DNA of 64,000 nucleotides, taken from the NCBI RefSeq assembly GCF_029167645.1, contig NZ_CP119147.1, positions 5,350,501-5,414,500 of the forward strand, read 5' to 3'. Shown in pieces: positions 27,214 to 36,550 of this stretch. The notes under the pieces were generated by a model. It was not told the origin of the DNA, made no database searches, and worked only from the letters and a program-made list of their open reading frames with translations. Source of the stretch: Streptomyces sp. AM 2-1-1. Its GTDB lineage: Bacteria; Actinomycetota; Actinomycetes; Streptomycetales; Streptomycetaceae. The first letter of the stretch is position 1; the number at the start of each line of letters is the position of its first letter. Both the position numbers and the translations under genes were made by a program.

Positions 27214-28605
27214 TCAGCCCAGCCGGCGGACCACGTAGGCCGCACCCCGCTCCGCCGGCTCCTCGCCCACGTACTCCTGCTCCCGCATCTCGCACCAGGC
27301 CGGGATGTCCAGCCGGGCCGCCTCGTCGTCGGAGAGCACGGTCACCGTGCCGCCCACCGGTACGTCCCCGATCACCTTGGCGAGCTCGATCACCGGGATC
27401 GGACACCGCCGCCCCAGCGCGTCCACGACCAGGGACCCGGCCGCCCCGCCGGCGGGAGAGGACACACCGGGGGCCGCCGGCACCCCCAGTCGCTCCCGCA
27501 CCTCCGCGACCACGCCGGGCAGCACGTCGAGGAAGCGCTCCACGTCCCCGGCGGGGGTGCCCGCCGGCAGGGAGACCCGCACGTTCCCCTCCGAGAGCAC
27601 CCCCATCGCCTTCAGCACATGGCTCGGCGTCAGCGTGCTGCTGGTGCAGGACGAGCCGGAGGACACGGAGAACCCGGCGCGGTCCAGCTCGTGCAGCAGG
27701 GACTCCCCGTCGACGTAGAGACAGGAGAAGGTGACCAGGTGCGGCAGCCGCCGCACCGGATCGCCCACCACCTCCACGTCCGGCACCCCGGCCGCCACCC
27801 GGGCACGCACCAGGTCCACCAGGGCCCGCAGCCGCGCCGCTTCCGCCTCCGCCCCGGCGCGCACCGCGCGCAGCGAGGCGGCGGCGGCCACGATGGCCGG
27901 AAGGTTCTCGAAGCCGGCGGAGCGCCCCGACTCCCGCTCGTCCGCCGGGCCGCCGGGTGCGAAGCGGACGCCCTTGCGGACCGCGAGCAGTCCGACGCCC
28001 GCCGGCCCGCCCCACTTGTGGGCGCTCGCCGTCAGCAGCGACCAGCCGTCCGCCACCGGCCCCCACCCCAGCGACTGCGCCGCGTCCACCAGCAGGGGGA
28101 CCCCCGCCTCACGGCAGAGCGCGGCGACGGCCGCCACCGGCTGCTCGGTGCCCACCTCGTGGTTGGCGGACTGGAGGCAGGCGAGGGCGGTGTCCGCGCG
28201 CAGGGCGGCGCCGAAGACCGCCGGATCCACCGCTCCGGTCCGCTCCACCGGTACACCGGCGAACGACCCGCCGGCCGCCTCGTGCGCGGCCGCCGCGTGC
28301 AGCACCGACGAGTGCTCGACGGCCGAGGCCACCAGATGACGGCCGACACGCCGACGGCCCGAAAGAGCTCCGGCAATTCCCGCGTGCACCGCGGCCGTCC
28401 CCGAAGGGGTGAAGACGAGCTCGTCCGGGCGGCATCCGACCGCCTCCGCCGCCGTCCCGCGAGCGGCGTCCAGCAGCATCCGGGCCCGCCGCCCCTCCCG
28501 GTAGAGCCGCGCGGGATCGGCCCAGCCCTCGTCCAGCGAGGCCAGCAGGGCCTGACGGGCGACGGGATGCAGGGGCGCGGAGGAGGCGGCGTCGAAGTAG
28601 GGCAC
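27214..28605 (-). CDS. Cysteine desulfurase fused to a TusA sulfurtransferase domain
   Basis: 463-residue fusion. Residues 1 to about 375 are a class V PLP-dependent desulfurase (NifS/IscS type): EHSSVLHAA, NHEVGTEQP, the PLP lysine in SASAHKWGGP-type context, and the persulfide cysteine in SSGSSCTSS. Residues about 390-463 are a TusA-like domain with the CPxP motif (LGRRCPIPVIELAK), which would accept the persulfide in cis. Such desulfurase-TusA fusions are known in actinobacteria. It is divergent from ctaC, whose oxidase complex needs metal and Fe-S partner proteins, though a direct link is not shown. Confidence 0.9.
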   Translation of the reverse strand: MPYFDAASSAPLHPVARQALLASLDEGWADPARLYREGRRARMLLDAARGTAAEAVGCRPDELVFTPSGTAAVHAGIAGALSGRRRVGRHLVASAVEHSSVLHAAAAHEAAGGSFAGVPVERTGAVDPAVFGAALRADTALACLQSANHEVGTEQPVAAVAALCREAGVPLLVDAAQSLGWGPVADGWSLLTASAHKWGGPAGVGLLAVRKGVRFAPGGPADERESGRSAGFENLPAIVAAAASLRAVRAGAEAEAARLRALVDLVRARVAAGVPDVEVVGDPVRRLPHLVTFSCLYVDGESLLHELDRAGFSVSSGSSCTSSTLTPSHVLKAMGVLSEGNVRVSLPAGTPAGDVERFLDVLPGVVAEVRERLGVPAAPGVSSPAGGAAGSLVVDALGRRCPIPVIELAKVIGDVPVGGTVTVLSDDEAARLDIPAWCEMREQEYVGEEPAERGAAYVVRRLG

Positions 28606-28767
28606 CCGGCCACGCTAGCCCGCGAGCGGGCCGCCGCAGGTGGCGGCCGTCGGCGAACGGAGGAGAGGGAACGTCAGAACGCGCCCGGAAGCCGGGATTC
28701 CACCCCTTCGGGGAGTAGGACGGCGCGTTGGGCACCCTCCCCGCGCGACCCCAAATAGCGTCCAGTA

Positions 28768-28796
28768 GGGTTTGGTCCGCATAAACATCCAAACCC
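28768..28796. promoter_or_regulatory. Inverted repeat upstream of ctaC
   Basis: GGGTTTGG (28768-28775) and CCAAACCC (28789-28796), perfect 8-bp arms with a 13-bp AT-rich spacer, about 82 bp before the ctaC start. It could be an operator or part of the ctaC promoter region. The rest of the 272-bp intergenic region holds no gene. Confidence 0.4.
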
Positions 28797-28877
28797 CTGC
28801 CCGCGACAGGGCGGCGACCGACCAGAGACATACGGGCGCGCCGACCGTAGCGGGCGAGACTCTCGGGAAGGCGCTAC

Positions 28878-29843
28878 GTGAGTCCCAACGGCTCCGACCG
28901 CTCGTCGCGGCGCCCGATGCGGCGGAAGCTGCCGCAGGTGCTGACTGCGGGCCTGGTCCTGGCGACGGCCTCCGGTTGTTCGTACAACTGGCAGGATTTC
29001 CCTCGCCTTGGTATGCCTACCCCGGTGACCGAAGAGGCCCCTCGGATCCTCTCCCTCTGGCAGGGCTCGTGGGCGGCAGCGCTCGCCACGGGTGCCCTGG
29101 TCTGGGGGCTGATCCTCTGGAGTGCCTTCTTCCACCGGCGTAGCCGGACCAAGGTCGAGGTTCCTCCGCAGACCAGGTACAACATGCCCATCGAGGCGCT
29201 GTACACAGTGGTCCCCCTCATCATCGTCTCGGTGCTCTTCTACTTCACCGCCCGCGACGAGTCGAAGCTCCTCTCCCTCTCCACCAAGCCCGTCCACAAC
29301 GTCAACGTGGTCGGCTACCAGTGGAGCTGGGCCTTCAACTACGTCGAGGACGTGGACGGCTCGCCGACCACCACCAAGACGCCGGCGGAGCTCTCGGCGA
29401 TCCCCAACCGCTACCTCGCGGACTTCCCGAAGGGCGCCGGCGGCGTCTACGACGCGGGAGTCCCGGGCACGCGCAACCCCCAGACGGGCAACCCGGGGCC
29501 GACCCTGTGGCTGCCGAAGGGGGAGAAGGTCCGCTTCATCCTCACTTCGCGTGACGTCATCCACTCCTTCTGGGTGGTGCCGTTCCTCATGAAGCAGGAC
29601 GTCATCCCGGGCCACACCAACGCGTTCGAGGTCACTCCGAACAAGGAGGGGACCTTCAAGGGCAAGTGCGCCGAGCTCTGCGGCGTCGACCACTCCCGGA
29701 TGCTCTTCAACGTCAAGGTCGTCTCTCCCGAGCGTTACCAGCAGCACCTCAAGGAGCTGGCGGAGAAGGGGCAGACGGGCTACGTGCCGGCAGGCATCGA
29801 GCAGACTGACCCGGCCAGGAATGCGGAGACGAACACACTGTGA
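28878..29843 (+). CDS. ctaC: Cytochrome c oxidase subunit II
   Basis: 321 residues, the CuA-carrying subunit of the aa3 oxidase that receives electrons from the bcc complex. It has a lipoprotein-type signal (VLATASGC), two transmembrane helices (about 48-70 and 95-115), and an exterior cupredoxin domain with the CuA motif [12 protein letters not shown] plus the upstream DVIHSFWV histidine. The start is GTG 28878. The stop overlaps the ctaD start (GTGA), forming the ctaC-ctaD-ctaF operon. Confidence 0.96.
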   Translation: MSPNGSDRSSRRPMRRKLPQVLTAGLVLATASGCSYNWQDFPRLGMPTPVTEEAPRILSLWQGSWAAALATGALVWGLILWSAFFHRRSRTKVEVPPQTRYNMPIEALYTVVPLIIVSVLFYFTARDESKLLSLSTKPVHNVNVVGYQWSWAFNYVEDVDGSPTTTKTPAELSAIPNRYLADFPKGAGGVYDAGVPGTRNPQTGNPGPTLWLPKGEKVRFILTSRDVIHSFWVVPFLMKQDVIPGHTNAFEVTPNKEGTFKGKCAELCGVDHSRMLFNVKVVSPERYQQHLKELAEKGQTGYVPAGIEQTDPARNAETNTL

Positions 29844-31576
29844 GCATCCTCAACGAACCTCAGGGTGCCGCGGCAGCAGACGACTCGTACGAGGACGAGC
29901 TGCCGATAAGGCGCAAGCAGCCGGGAAACGTCGTCATCAAGTGGCTGACCACCACTGACCACAAGACGATCGGCACGCTCTACCTGGTCACGTCGTTCGC
30001 GTTCTTCTGCATCGGTGGCCTGATGGCGCTCTTCATGCGCGCCGAGCTGGCTCGTCCGGGTACGCAGATCATGTCGAACGAGCAGTTCAACCAGGCGTTC
30101 ACGATGCACGGCACGATCATGCTGCTGATGTTCGCGACGCCGCTGTTCGCCGGCTTCACCAACTGGATCATGCCGCTGCAGATCGGCGCGCCCGACGTGG
30201 CGTTCCCGCGGCTGAACATGTTCGCCTACTGGCTGTACCTCTTCGGTTCGCTCATCGCGGTCGGTGGCTTCCTCACCCCGCAGGGCGCCGCGGACTTCGG
30301 CTGGTTCGCCTACTCCCCGCTGTCGGACGCCGTCCGCTCGCCGGGTGTCGGCGCCGACATGTGGATCATGGGTCTGGCCTTCTCCGGTTTCGGCACGATC
30401 CTCGGCGCCGTCAACTTCATCACGACGATCATCTGCATGCGCGCGCCCGGCATGACGATGTTCCGGATGCCGATCTTCGTGTGGAACGTCCTGCTGACCG
30501 CCGTTCTGGTCCTGCTGGCCTTCCCGGTCCTCGCCGCCGCGCTCTTCGCACTGGAGGCGGACCGAAAATTCGGGGCCCACGTGTTCGACGCCGCCAACGG
30601 CGGCGCACTGCTCTGGCAACACCTCTTCTGGTTCTTCGGACACCCCGAGGTGTACATCATCGCGCTGCCGTTCTTCGGCATCATCAGCGAGATCATCCCC
30701 GTCTTCAGCCGCAAGCCGATCTTCGGCTACGTCGGCCTGATCGCGGCCACCATCGCCATCGCGGGCCTCTCCGTGACGGTGTGGGCGCACCACATGTACG
30801 TGACGGGCGGCGTGCTCCTGCCGTTCTTCTCCTTCATGACGTTCCTCATCGCGGTACCGACCGGGGTGAAGTTTTTCAACTGGCTCGGCACGATGTGGAA
30901 GGGCTCGCTCTCCTTCGAGACGCCGATGCTCTGGTCGATCGGCTTCCTGATCACCTTCCTCTTCGGTGGTCTGACCGGTGTCCTGCTGGCCTCGCCGCCG
31001 CTGGACTTCCACGTCTCGGACTCGTACTTCGTCGTCGCGCACTTCCACTACGTCGTCTTCGGCACCGTGGTGTTCGCGATGTTCGCCGGATTCCACTTCT
31101 GGTGGCCGAAGTTCACCGGCAAGATGCTGGACGAGCGGCTCGGCAAGATCACCTTCTGGACGCTGTTCGTGGGCTTCCACGGCACGTTCCTGGTGCAGCA
31201 CTGGCTCGGTGCCGAGGGCATGCCGCGTCGTTACGCGGACTACCTCGCGGCCGACGGCTTCACCGCGCTGAACACGATCTCGACGATCTCCTCGTTCCTG
31301 CTCGGCCTGTCGATCCTGCCGTTCTTCTACAACGTGTGGAAGACCGCCAAGTACGGCAAGAAGATCGAGGTCGACGACCCGTGGGGCTACGGCCGTTCGC
31401 TCGAGTGGGCGACGTCCTGCCCGCCCCCGCGCCACAACTTCATCACCCTGCCGCGGATCCGTTCCGAATCCCCGGCGTTCGACCTGCACCACCCGGAGAT
31501 CTCCGCGCTGCAGCAGCTCGGTCACCACTCCGAGGACGACAAGGTGCTCGCCGGCGGTAAGGAGGCAGGCAAGTGA
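29840..31576 (+). CDS. ctaD: Cytochrome c oxidase subunit I
   Basis: 578-residue haem-copper oxidase core with 12 transmembrane helices. Haem and CuB ligands are visible: low-spin haem His in [22 protein letters not shown] with the His-Tyr crosslink pair, WAHHMYVTG, and the haem a/a3 histidines in [11 protein letters not shown]-channel residues lie in the same segments. The start is a GTG overlapping the ctaC stop by four bases. It reduces O2 to water and pumps protons. Confidence 0.97.
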   Translation: MSILNEPQGAAAADDSYEDELPIRRKQPGNVVIKWLTTTDHKTIGTLYLVTSFAFFCIGGLMALFMRAELARPGTQIMSNEQFNQAFTMHGTIMLLMFATPLFAGFTNWIMPLQIGAPDVAFPRLNMFAYWLYLFGSLIAVGGFLTPQGAADFGWFAYSPLSDAVRSPGVGADMWIMGLAFSGFGTILGAVNFITTIICMRAPGMTMFRMPIFVWNVLLTAVLVLLAFPVLAAALFALEADRKFGAHVFDAANGGALLWQHLFWFFGHPEVYIIALPFFGIISEIIPVFSRKPIFGYVGLIAATIAIAGLSVTVWAHHMYVTGGVLLPFFSFMTFLIAVPTGVKFFNWLGTMWKGSLSFETPMLWSIGFLITFLFGGLTGVLLASPPLDFHVSDSYFVVAHFHYVVFGTVVFAMFAGFHFWWPKFTGKMLDERLGKITFWTLFVGFHGTFLVQHWLGAEGMPRRYADYLAADGFTALNTISTISSFLLGLSILPFFYNVWKTAKYGKKIEVDDPWGYGRSLEWATSCPPPRHNFITLPRIRSESPAFDLHHPEISALQQLGHHSEDDKVLAGGKEAGK

Positions 31577-31971
31577 AGATCCAGGGCAAGCTGTTCATCT
31601 GGCTGAGCGTCTTCGTCCTCATCATGGCCGTCGTGTACGGCCTGTGGTCGAAGGAGCCGGTCGGTACCACCGCGCTCGTCCTGGCCTTCGGGCTGTCCCT
31701 CATGATCGGCTTCTACCTGGCCTTCACGGCCAACAGGGTCGACCAGATGGCTCAGGACGACAAGGAAGCCGATGTGGCCGACGAGGCCGGCGACGTGGGG
31801 TTCTTCTCCCCGCACAGCTGGCAGCCGCTCTCGCTGGCGATCGGCGGCGCGCTGCTCTTCATGAGCGTCGCGTTCGGCTGGTGGCTGGCGTACTTCTCGG
31901 CCCCGATGCTGGCCATCGGCCTCTTCGGCTGGGTCTTCGAGTACTACCGCGGTGAGAACCGCACCCAGTGA
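31573..31971 (+). CDS. ctaF: Cytochrome c oxidase subunit IV (actinobacterial)
   Basis: 132 residues with four hydrophobic helices in two hairpins, a layout typical for the actinobacterial CtaF subunit. The start [16 protein letters not shown] and the C-terminal [15 protein letters not shown] are characteristic. GTG 31573 overlaps the ctaD stop. A strong hairpin ends the operon 25 bases further on. Confidence 0.93.
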   Translation: MKIQGKLFIWLSVFVLIMAVVYGLWSKEPVGTTALVLAFGLSLMIGFYLAFTANRVDQMAQDDKEADVADEAGDVGFFSPHSWQPLSLAIGGALLFMSVAFGWWLAYFSAPMLAIGLFGWVFEYYRGENRTQ

Positions 31972-31995
31972 CACGGCGTTACCCATAGCACCTCG

Positions 31996-32038
31996 CGAGG
32001 GGCCCGGACTGCTCGACACGAGCGGTCCGGGCCCCTCG
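31996..32038 (+). terminator. Terminator of the ctaCDF operon
   Basis: A 14-bp perfect outer stem (31996-32009 with 32025-32038), a wobble pair and a further 5-bp inner stem (32011-32015 with 32019-32023), giving a 20-bp hairpin with a 3-base loop. It is followed by TTTG. Confidence 0.8.
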
Positions 32039-32089
32039 TTTGCAGTCCTTGAACGCGCTGGATCGGATGAATCTTCTTAGCGTGTGTGC

Positions 32090-33355
32090 ATGAACGACAC
32101 GCCGCGCATCCGCTCCGTAGTGAGTTGCACCCTGCTGGTCGTGACCCTGGTCGCCGGTGCGACCGCCTGTGGGGACTCCGAGGGCCACCCGCTCTCGGCC
32201 AAGCCGTTCGACGCGGCCGACCAGGTCTCCTTCAACGGCCATGCCCCGAACGGGAAGGCCGACCCCGACAAGCCCCTGGAAGTCACCGTCAAGGGTGACG
32301 AGGGACGCATCACCGACGTGACGGCCGCCGACAGCACGGGCCGCCGGCTGGCCGGCGAACTCGCCGCCGACGGGAAACGCTGGCACTCCACCGCCCCGCT
32401 CGCCGCCGGCGCGCGGTACGAGGTGAGGGTCACCACGGAGGACGGGGACGGCGCCCCCGGCAGCCGTACGCTCTCCTTCGGGACGACCTCCCCGAAGAAG
32501 CTCCTCAACGTCTCCTTCGGCCCGCGGACGGGCACGTACGGGGTCGGACAGCCCATCACGGCGGAACTCAGCGCTCCGGTCACCGACAGGGCCTCCAGGG
32601 CCGCCGTCGAGCGCGCCCTCAAGGTCCGCTCCACCCCCTCGGTGACCGGCTCCTGGTACTGGGTCGACGACAAGATCCTGCACTACCGGCCGCAGGAGTA
32701 CTGGCCCGCCGGCGCGACCGTCGACGTGAGCAGCAACTTCAAGGGCATCAGGGTGACCAGCGCCCTCTACGGGGCCGAGGTCCAGCCGCTCCGGCTCACC
32801 ATCGGCGACCGCATCGAGGCCCTCACCGACGCCTCCACGCACGAGATGACGGTGCTCCGCAACGGAGAAGTGATCAACACCATTCCGGTCACCACCGGGA
32901 AGCCCGGCTTCTCCACCCGCAACGGCGTCAAGGTCGTCCTCGGGAAGGAGCCGTTCGTCCGGATGCGCGGCGAGACCGTCGGCATCGCGGAGGGCTCCTC
33001 GGAGTCCTACGACCTGCCGGTCTACTGGGCCACGCGGGTGACCTGGAGCGGCGAGTACGTGCACGCCGCCCCGTGGTCCGTCGGGTCCCAGGGCAGCGCC
33101 AACGTCAGCCACGGCTGCACCGGGATGAGCACGGACAACGCCGAATGGTTCTTCGACACCGTCCGCGAGGGAGACGTCGTCAAGGTCGTCGGCAGCGAGG
33201 GGGAGACCATGACCCCCTTCGACAACGGCTTCGGTGACTGGAACGTCTCGTGGGAGGCGTGGCAGAAGGGCAGCGCCCTGCACGGCGCCACGCCCGGAGC
33301 CGGCGCGCACCCCCCGGTGTCCGAGCTGGCGGCGCGCCTGCGCCCCCAGGTCTGA
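32090..33355 (+). CDS. L,D-transpeptidase lipoprotein
   Basis: 421 residues. The signal peptide has a lipobox (VAGATAC, Cys27), so the enzyme is membrane-anchored outside the cell. Two Ig-like domains (about 40-150 and 150-240) precede a YkuD catalytic domain whose active site reads SHGCTGMS, with the upstream His in YVHAAPWSVG. It makes 3-3 crosslinks in peptidoglycan. ATG 32090 lies 6 bases after TAGCGT (32078-32083) and has no Shine-Dalgarno, so the mRNA is probably leaderless. It is between two oxidase gene groups without an obvious functional link. Confidence 0.92.
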   Translation: MNDTPRIRSVVSCTLLVVTLVAGATACGDSEGHPLSAKPFDAADQVSFNGHAPNGKADPDKPLEVTVKGDEGRITDVTAADSTGRRLAGELAADGKRWHSTAPLAAGARYEVRVTTEDGDGAPGSRTLSFGTTSPKKLLNVSFGPRTGTYGVGQPITAELSAPVTDRASRAAVERALKVRSTPSVTGSWYWVDDKILHYRPQEYWPAGATVDVSSNFKGIRVTSALYGAEVQPLRLTIGDRIEALTDASTHEMTVLRNGEVINTIPVTTGKPGFSTRNGVKVVLGKEPFVRMRGETVGIAEGSSESYDLPVYWATRVTWSGEYVHAAPWSVGSQGSANVSHGCTGMSTDNAEWFFDTVREGDVVKVVGSEGETMTPFDNGFGDWNVSWEAWQKGSALHGATPGAGAHPPVSELAARLRPQV

Positions 33356-33412
33356 CCCCGGGACGTGCGCCGCTCCCGGCGACGACCGTACGGACGGACC
33401 GCGCGGGCGGCC

Positions 33413-33823
33413 TCAGGAGGCCTTGGCCACCGACCGGAGCCGCTCGCGCAGCAGGGCCGCCAGCGCGTCCGCGAACTCGACCGGGTCGACCGGCAGGGTC
33501 ACGGCGGCGTCCGCGCGGCTCCACGTGGCCAGCCAGGCGTCCTGCGGGCGCCCGATGAGCAGCAGGACCGGCGGGCAGTGGAACACCTCGTCCTTGATCT
33601 GCCGGCACACCCCCATGCCCCCCACCGGCGCCGTCTCGCCGTCCAGTACGCAGACGTCGACACCGCCCGCGTCCAGCGCGGTCAGCACCGCGGGGAGCGT
33701 CGCGCACTCCAGGAAGCGCACCTCGGGCACGTCCGCCGCGGGCCTGCGCCCGGTGGCGAGCTTCACCTGCTCGCGGACGTTGGCATCGTCGCTGTAGACC
33801 AGGACCGTGGCGGTCGCCTGCAT
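33413..33823 (-). CDS. Receiver-domain-only protein, atypical
   Basis: 136 residues forming a single response-regulator receiver fold with no output domain. The acidic pair (VYSDDAN) and probable phospho-Asp (VCVLDGE) are present. The conserved C-terminal lysine before the loop-proline is missing: the segment reads VTLPVDPVEF. The usual switch Ser/Thr is also not evident (LLLIGRPQD). It may therefore act without phosphorylation or with a non-canonical mechanism. ATG 33823 has GGAGG 4 bases upstream. It is divergent from ctaE. Confidence 0.82.
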   Translation of the reverse strand: MQATATVLVYSDDANVREQVKLATGRRPAADVPEVRFLECATLPAVLTALDAGGVDVCVLDGETAPVGGMGVCRQIKDEVFHCPPVLLLIGRPQDAWLATWSRADAAVTLPVDPVEFADALAALLRERLRSVAKAS

Positions 33824-33999
33824 TGTTCCTCCGTGACAGCTGTGTCGTCGGGGCTCTCGGGGCATGAACCGATGCGCGGATCGTACTCCCGCCGACAGCC
33901 CGTCAGCACCGCTCATGACATGGATTCACTGGGCCGTTCGGGGAGGACACACCCCTCTGACACACCGAACGGCACCCCCGGGAGTGAGGGCGGGATAAG

Positions 34000-34020
34000 C
34001 GACCGACATAATGTCGGTCG
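34000..34020. promoter_or_regulatory. Palindrome covering the ctaE start codon
   Basis: Perfect 10-bp arms around a single central base (34000-34009 and 34011-34020). It contains the ATG at 34011 and reaches the alternative GTG at 34020, and it includes TAATGT, which could act as a -10 box for that GTG. It may be an operator or an RNA hairpin masking the start. Confidence 0.5.
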
Positions 34021-34631
34021 TGGCGACAGCAACGACAGTAGAAACCGGGCACGCGCACCCGACGGTCAATCGGCCGAACCTCACCAGCGTCGGAACCATC
34101 ATCTGGCTGAGTTCCGAGCTGATGTTCTTCGCGGCCCTCTTCGCGATGTACTTCACCCTGCGATCGGTGATGGGACCGGATCACTGGAAGGAGATGTCCG
34201 ATCATCTGAACTTCCCGTTCTCCGCGACGAACACCACGATCCTGGTGCTCTCCTCCCTGACCTGCCAGCTCGGTGTCTTCGCCGCGGAGCGGGGCGACGT
34301 GAAGAAGCTCCGGACGTGGTTCATCATCACGTTCGTCATGGGTGCGATCTTCATCGGCGGCCAGGTCGTCGAGTACACCGAGCTGGTCAAGAAGGACGGG
34401 CTCTCCCTGTCCTCCGACCCGTACGGCTCGGTGTTCTACCTGACCACCGGCTTCCACGGCATGCACGTGACAGGCGGCCTCATCGCCTTCCTGTTCGTTC
34501 TCGGCAGAACGTACGCAGCCAAGAGGTTCACCCACGAACAGGCGACCGCAGCCATCGTCGTGTCCTACTACTGGCACTTCGTCGATGTCGTGTGGATCGG
34601 CCTCTTCGCGACGATCTACATGATCAAGTAA
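34011..34631 (+). CDS. ctaE: Cytochrome c oxidase subunit III
   Basis: 206 residues with five to six transmembrane helices. Family motifs include [28 protein letters not shown] and the C-terminal [13 protein letters not shown]. The subunit stabilises the aa3 core. The start is ATG 34011 ([11 protein letters not shown]) by family convention; GTG 34020 is the alternative, and neither has a Shine-Dalgarno. The gene leads the ctaE-qcrC-qcrA-qcrB cluster, the usual arrangement for the actinobacterial bcc-aa3 supercomplex. Confidence 0.95.
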   Translation: MSVVATATTVETGHAHPTVNRPNLTSVGTIIWLSSELMFFAALFAMYFTLRSVMGPDHWKEMSDHLNFPFSATNTTILVLSSLTCQLGVFAAERGDVKKLRTWFIITFVMGAIFIGGQVVEYTELVKKDGLSLSSDPYGSVFYLTTGFHGMHVTGGLIAFLFVLGRTYAAKRFTHEQATAAIVVSYYWHFVDVVWIGLFATIYMIK

Positions 34632-34688
34632 TCGGGCGCTCGCTCCCACCCACCATCGACGCAGAAGATCCTGACACCGGGGTAATCC

Positions 34689-35498
34689 GTGAAAAAGCTC
34701 TCCGCACGACGACGCCATCCACTGGCGGCCGTCGTCGTACTACTCCTCGCGCTGGCGGCTACCGGGGGGCTGTACGCCGCGTTTGCGCCTGCGGGCAAGG
34801 CGCAGGCAGACGAATCCGTCCAGTCCCTCCCCATTGAGGAGGGCAAGAAGCTCTACACCGTCGGCTGCGCCAGCTGCCACGGAACCAGTGGTCAGGGCAG
34901 CACCGACGGGCCCTCGCTGGTCGGCGTCGGCTCCGCCGCCGTCGACTTCCAGGTCGGCACCGGCCGGATGCCCGCGCAGCAGCCGGGTGCCCAGATCCCG
35001 GCGAAGAGGGTCGTCTACTCGCAGGGGGAGATCGACCAGCTCGCGGCGTACGTCGCGTCGCTCGGCGCCGGTCCGATCACGCCGACCGAGAAGCAGGTCA
35101 GCCCCGAGGGGGCGGACATCGCCAAGGGTGGCGACCTGTTCCGCACCAACTGTGCCCAGTGCCACAACTTCACGGGTGAGGGCGGCGCGCTGACGGACGG
35201 CAAGTACGCGCCGAACCTGGAAGGCGTGAGCCCGAAGCACATCTACGAGGCCATGCAGACCGGCCCGCAGAGCATGCCCTCCTTCCCCGACACGACGATG
35301 CCCGAGCAGCAGAAGCAGGACATCATCGCGTACGTCAAGACCGTGAACGGTGACGACTCCGCGAGCCCGGGCGGCCTGTCGCTCGGTGGCCTCGGACCGG
35401 TCAGCGAAGGCCTGTTCGCATGGATCTTCGGACTGGGTCTCCTGATCGCCGTCGCCGTCTGGGTCGCGGCCCACACCGCTAAGGCCAAGAAGTCATGA
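34689..35498 (+). CDS. qcrC: Dihaem cytochrome c subunit of the bcc complex
   Basis: 269 residues: an N-terminal membrane anchor (about 12-32), two cytochrome c domains with CASCH and CAQCH haem-binding motifs, Met ligands in GRMPAQ and SMPSFPD, and a C-terminal helix (about 240-262). It passes electrons from the Rieske protein to CuA of the oxidase, replacing a soluble cytochrome c. The start is GTG 34689. Its stop overlaps the qcrA start (ATGA). Confidence 0.96.
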   Translation: MKKLSARRRHPLAAVVVLLLALAATGGLYAAFAPAGKAQADESVQSLPIEEGKKLYTVGCASCHGTSGQGSTDGPSLVGVGSAAVDFQVGTGRMPAQQPGAQIPAKRVVYSQGEIDQLAAYVASLGAGPITPTEKQVSPEGADIAKGGDLFRTNCAQCHNFTGEGGALTDGKYAPNLEGVSPKHIYEAMQTGPQSMPSFPDTTMPEQQKQDIIAYVKTVNGDDSASPGGLSLGGLGPVSEGLFAWIFGLGLLIAVAVWVAAHTAKAKKS

Positions 35499-36550
35499 GT
35501 AGCCAAGAAGAGAATCCAGAGAAGAGCCTGCTCACCGAGCAGGACACCGCGCACGGCGCGGTAGTGGGTGCGGGCGACCCGTTCGCCGACCCGGGGCTGC
35601 CGGCCCACAAGCCGCGCATCCAGGACATCGACGAACGTGCCGCGAACCGCTCCGAGCGAGTCGTCGCGTACCTGTTCATCCTGTCCATGCTGGCGACGGT
35701 CGCGTTCATCGCGTCCTACGTCATCTTCCCGGTCGACAAGATCGTCTACATCTGGCCGTTCGGGCACGTGAGCGCGCTCAACTTCTCCCTGGGTCTCACC
35801 CTGGGCGTGGCGCTCTTCGCCATCGGCGCGGGCGCCGTCCACTGGGCGCGCACCCTGATGTCCGACGTCGAGTCGGCTGCCGAGCGTCACCCGATCGAGG
35901 CGGCGCCCGAGGTCAAGGCGCAGGTCCTCGCCGACTTCAAGGCCGGCGCCGAGGAGTCCGTGATCGGCCGTCGCAAGCTGATCCGCACCACGATGTTCGG
36001 CGCGCTGGCCCTGGTGCCGCTCGCCGGTGTGGTGCTGCTGCGCGACCTCGGTCCGCTGCCGGAGAAGAAGCTCCGCTCGACCCTGTGGGCCAAGGGCAAG
36101 AAGCTCATCAACATGAACACGATGGAGCCTCTGCGTCCCGAGGACATCGCCGTCGGTTCGCTGACCTTCGCCATGCCCGAGGGCCTGGAGGAGGACGCGG
36201 AGGACTTCCAGGCGCAGATCGCCAAGGCGGCCCTGATGATCATCCGCATCGAGCCGGACGACATCAAGGACAAGCGCGAGCGCGAGTGGGCGCACGAGGG
36301 CATCGTCGCCTTCTCCAAGATCTGTACCCACGTCGGCTGCCCGATCAGCCTGTACGAGCAGCAGACGCACCACGTGCTCTGCCCGTGCCACCAGTCCACC
36401 TTCGACCTCTCCGACGGCGCCCGCGTCATCTTCGGTCCGGCCGGGCACGCGCTTCCGCAGCTGCGGATCGGCGTGAGCAGCGAGGGCGACCTCGAAGCCC
36501 TCGGTGACTTCGAAGAGCCCGTCGGTCCTGCCTTCTGGGAGCGCGGATGA
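35495..36550 (+). CDS. qcrA: Rieske iron-sulfur subunit of the bcc complex
   Basis: 351 residues. It has three N-terminal transmembrane helices (about 52-73, 86-108 and 158-178), as in actinobacterial QcrA, and a C-terminal Rieske domain with CTHVGCPIS and CPCHQSTFD supplying two Cys and two His to the [2Fe-2S] cluster plus the disulfide pair. It oxidises menaquinol. The ATG overlaps the qcrC stop and its own stop overlaps qcrB. Confidence 0.96.
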   Translation: MSSQEENPEKSLLTEQDTAHGAVVGAGDPFADPGLPAHKPRIQDIDERAANRSERVVAYLFILSMLATVAFIASYVIFPVDKIVYIWPFGHVSALNFSLGLTLGVALFAIGAGAVHWARTLMSDVESAAERHPIEAAPEVKAQVLADFKAGAEESVIGRRKLIRTTMFGALALVPLAGVVLLRDLGPLPEKKLRSTLWAKGKKLINMNTMEPLRPEDIAVGSLTFAMPEGLEEDAEDFQAQIAKAALMIIRIEPDDIKDKREREWAHEGIVAFSKICTHVGCPISLYEQQTHHVLCPCHQSTFDLSDGARVIFGPAGHALPQLRIGVSSEGDLEALGDFEEPVGPAFWERG

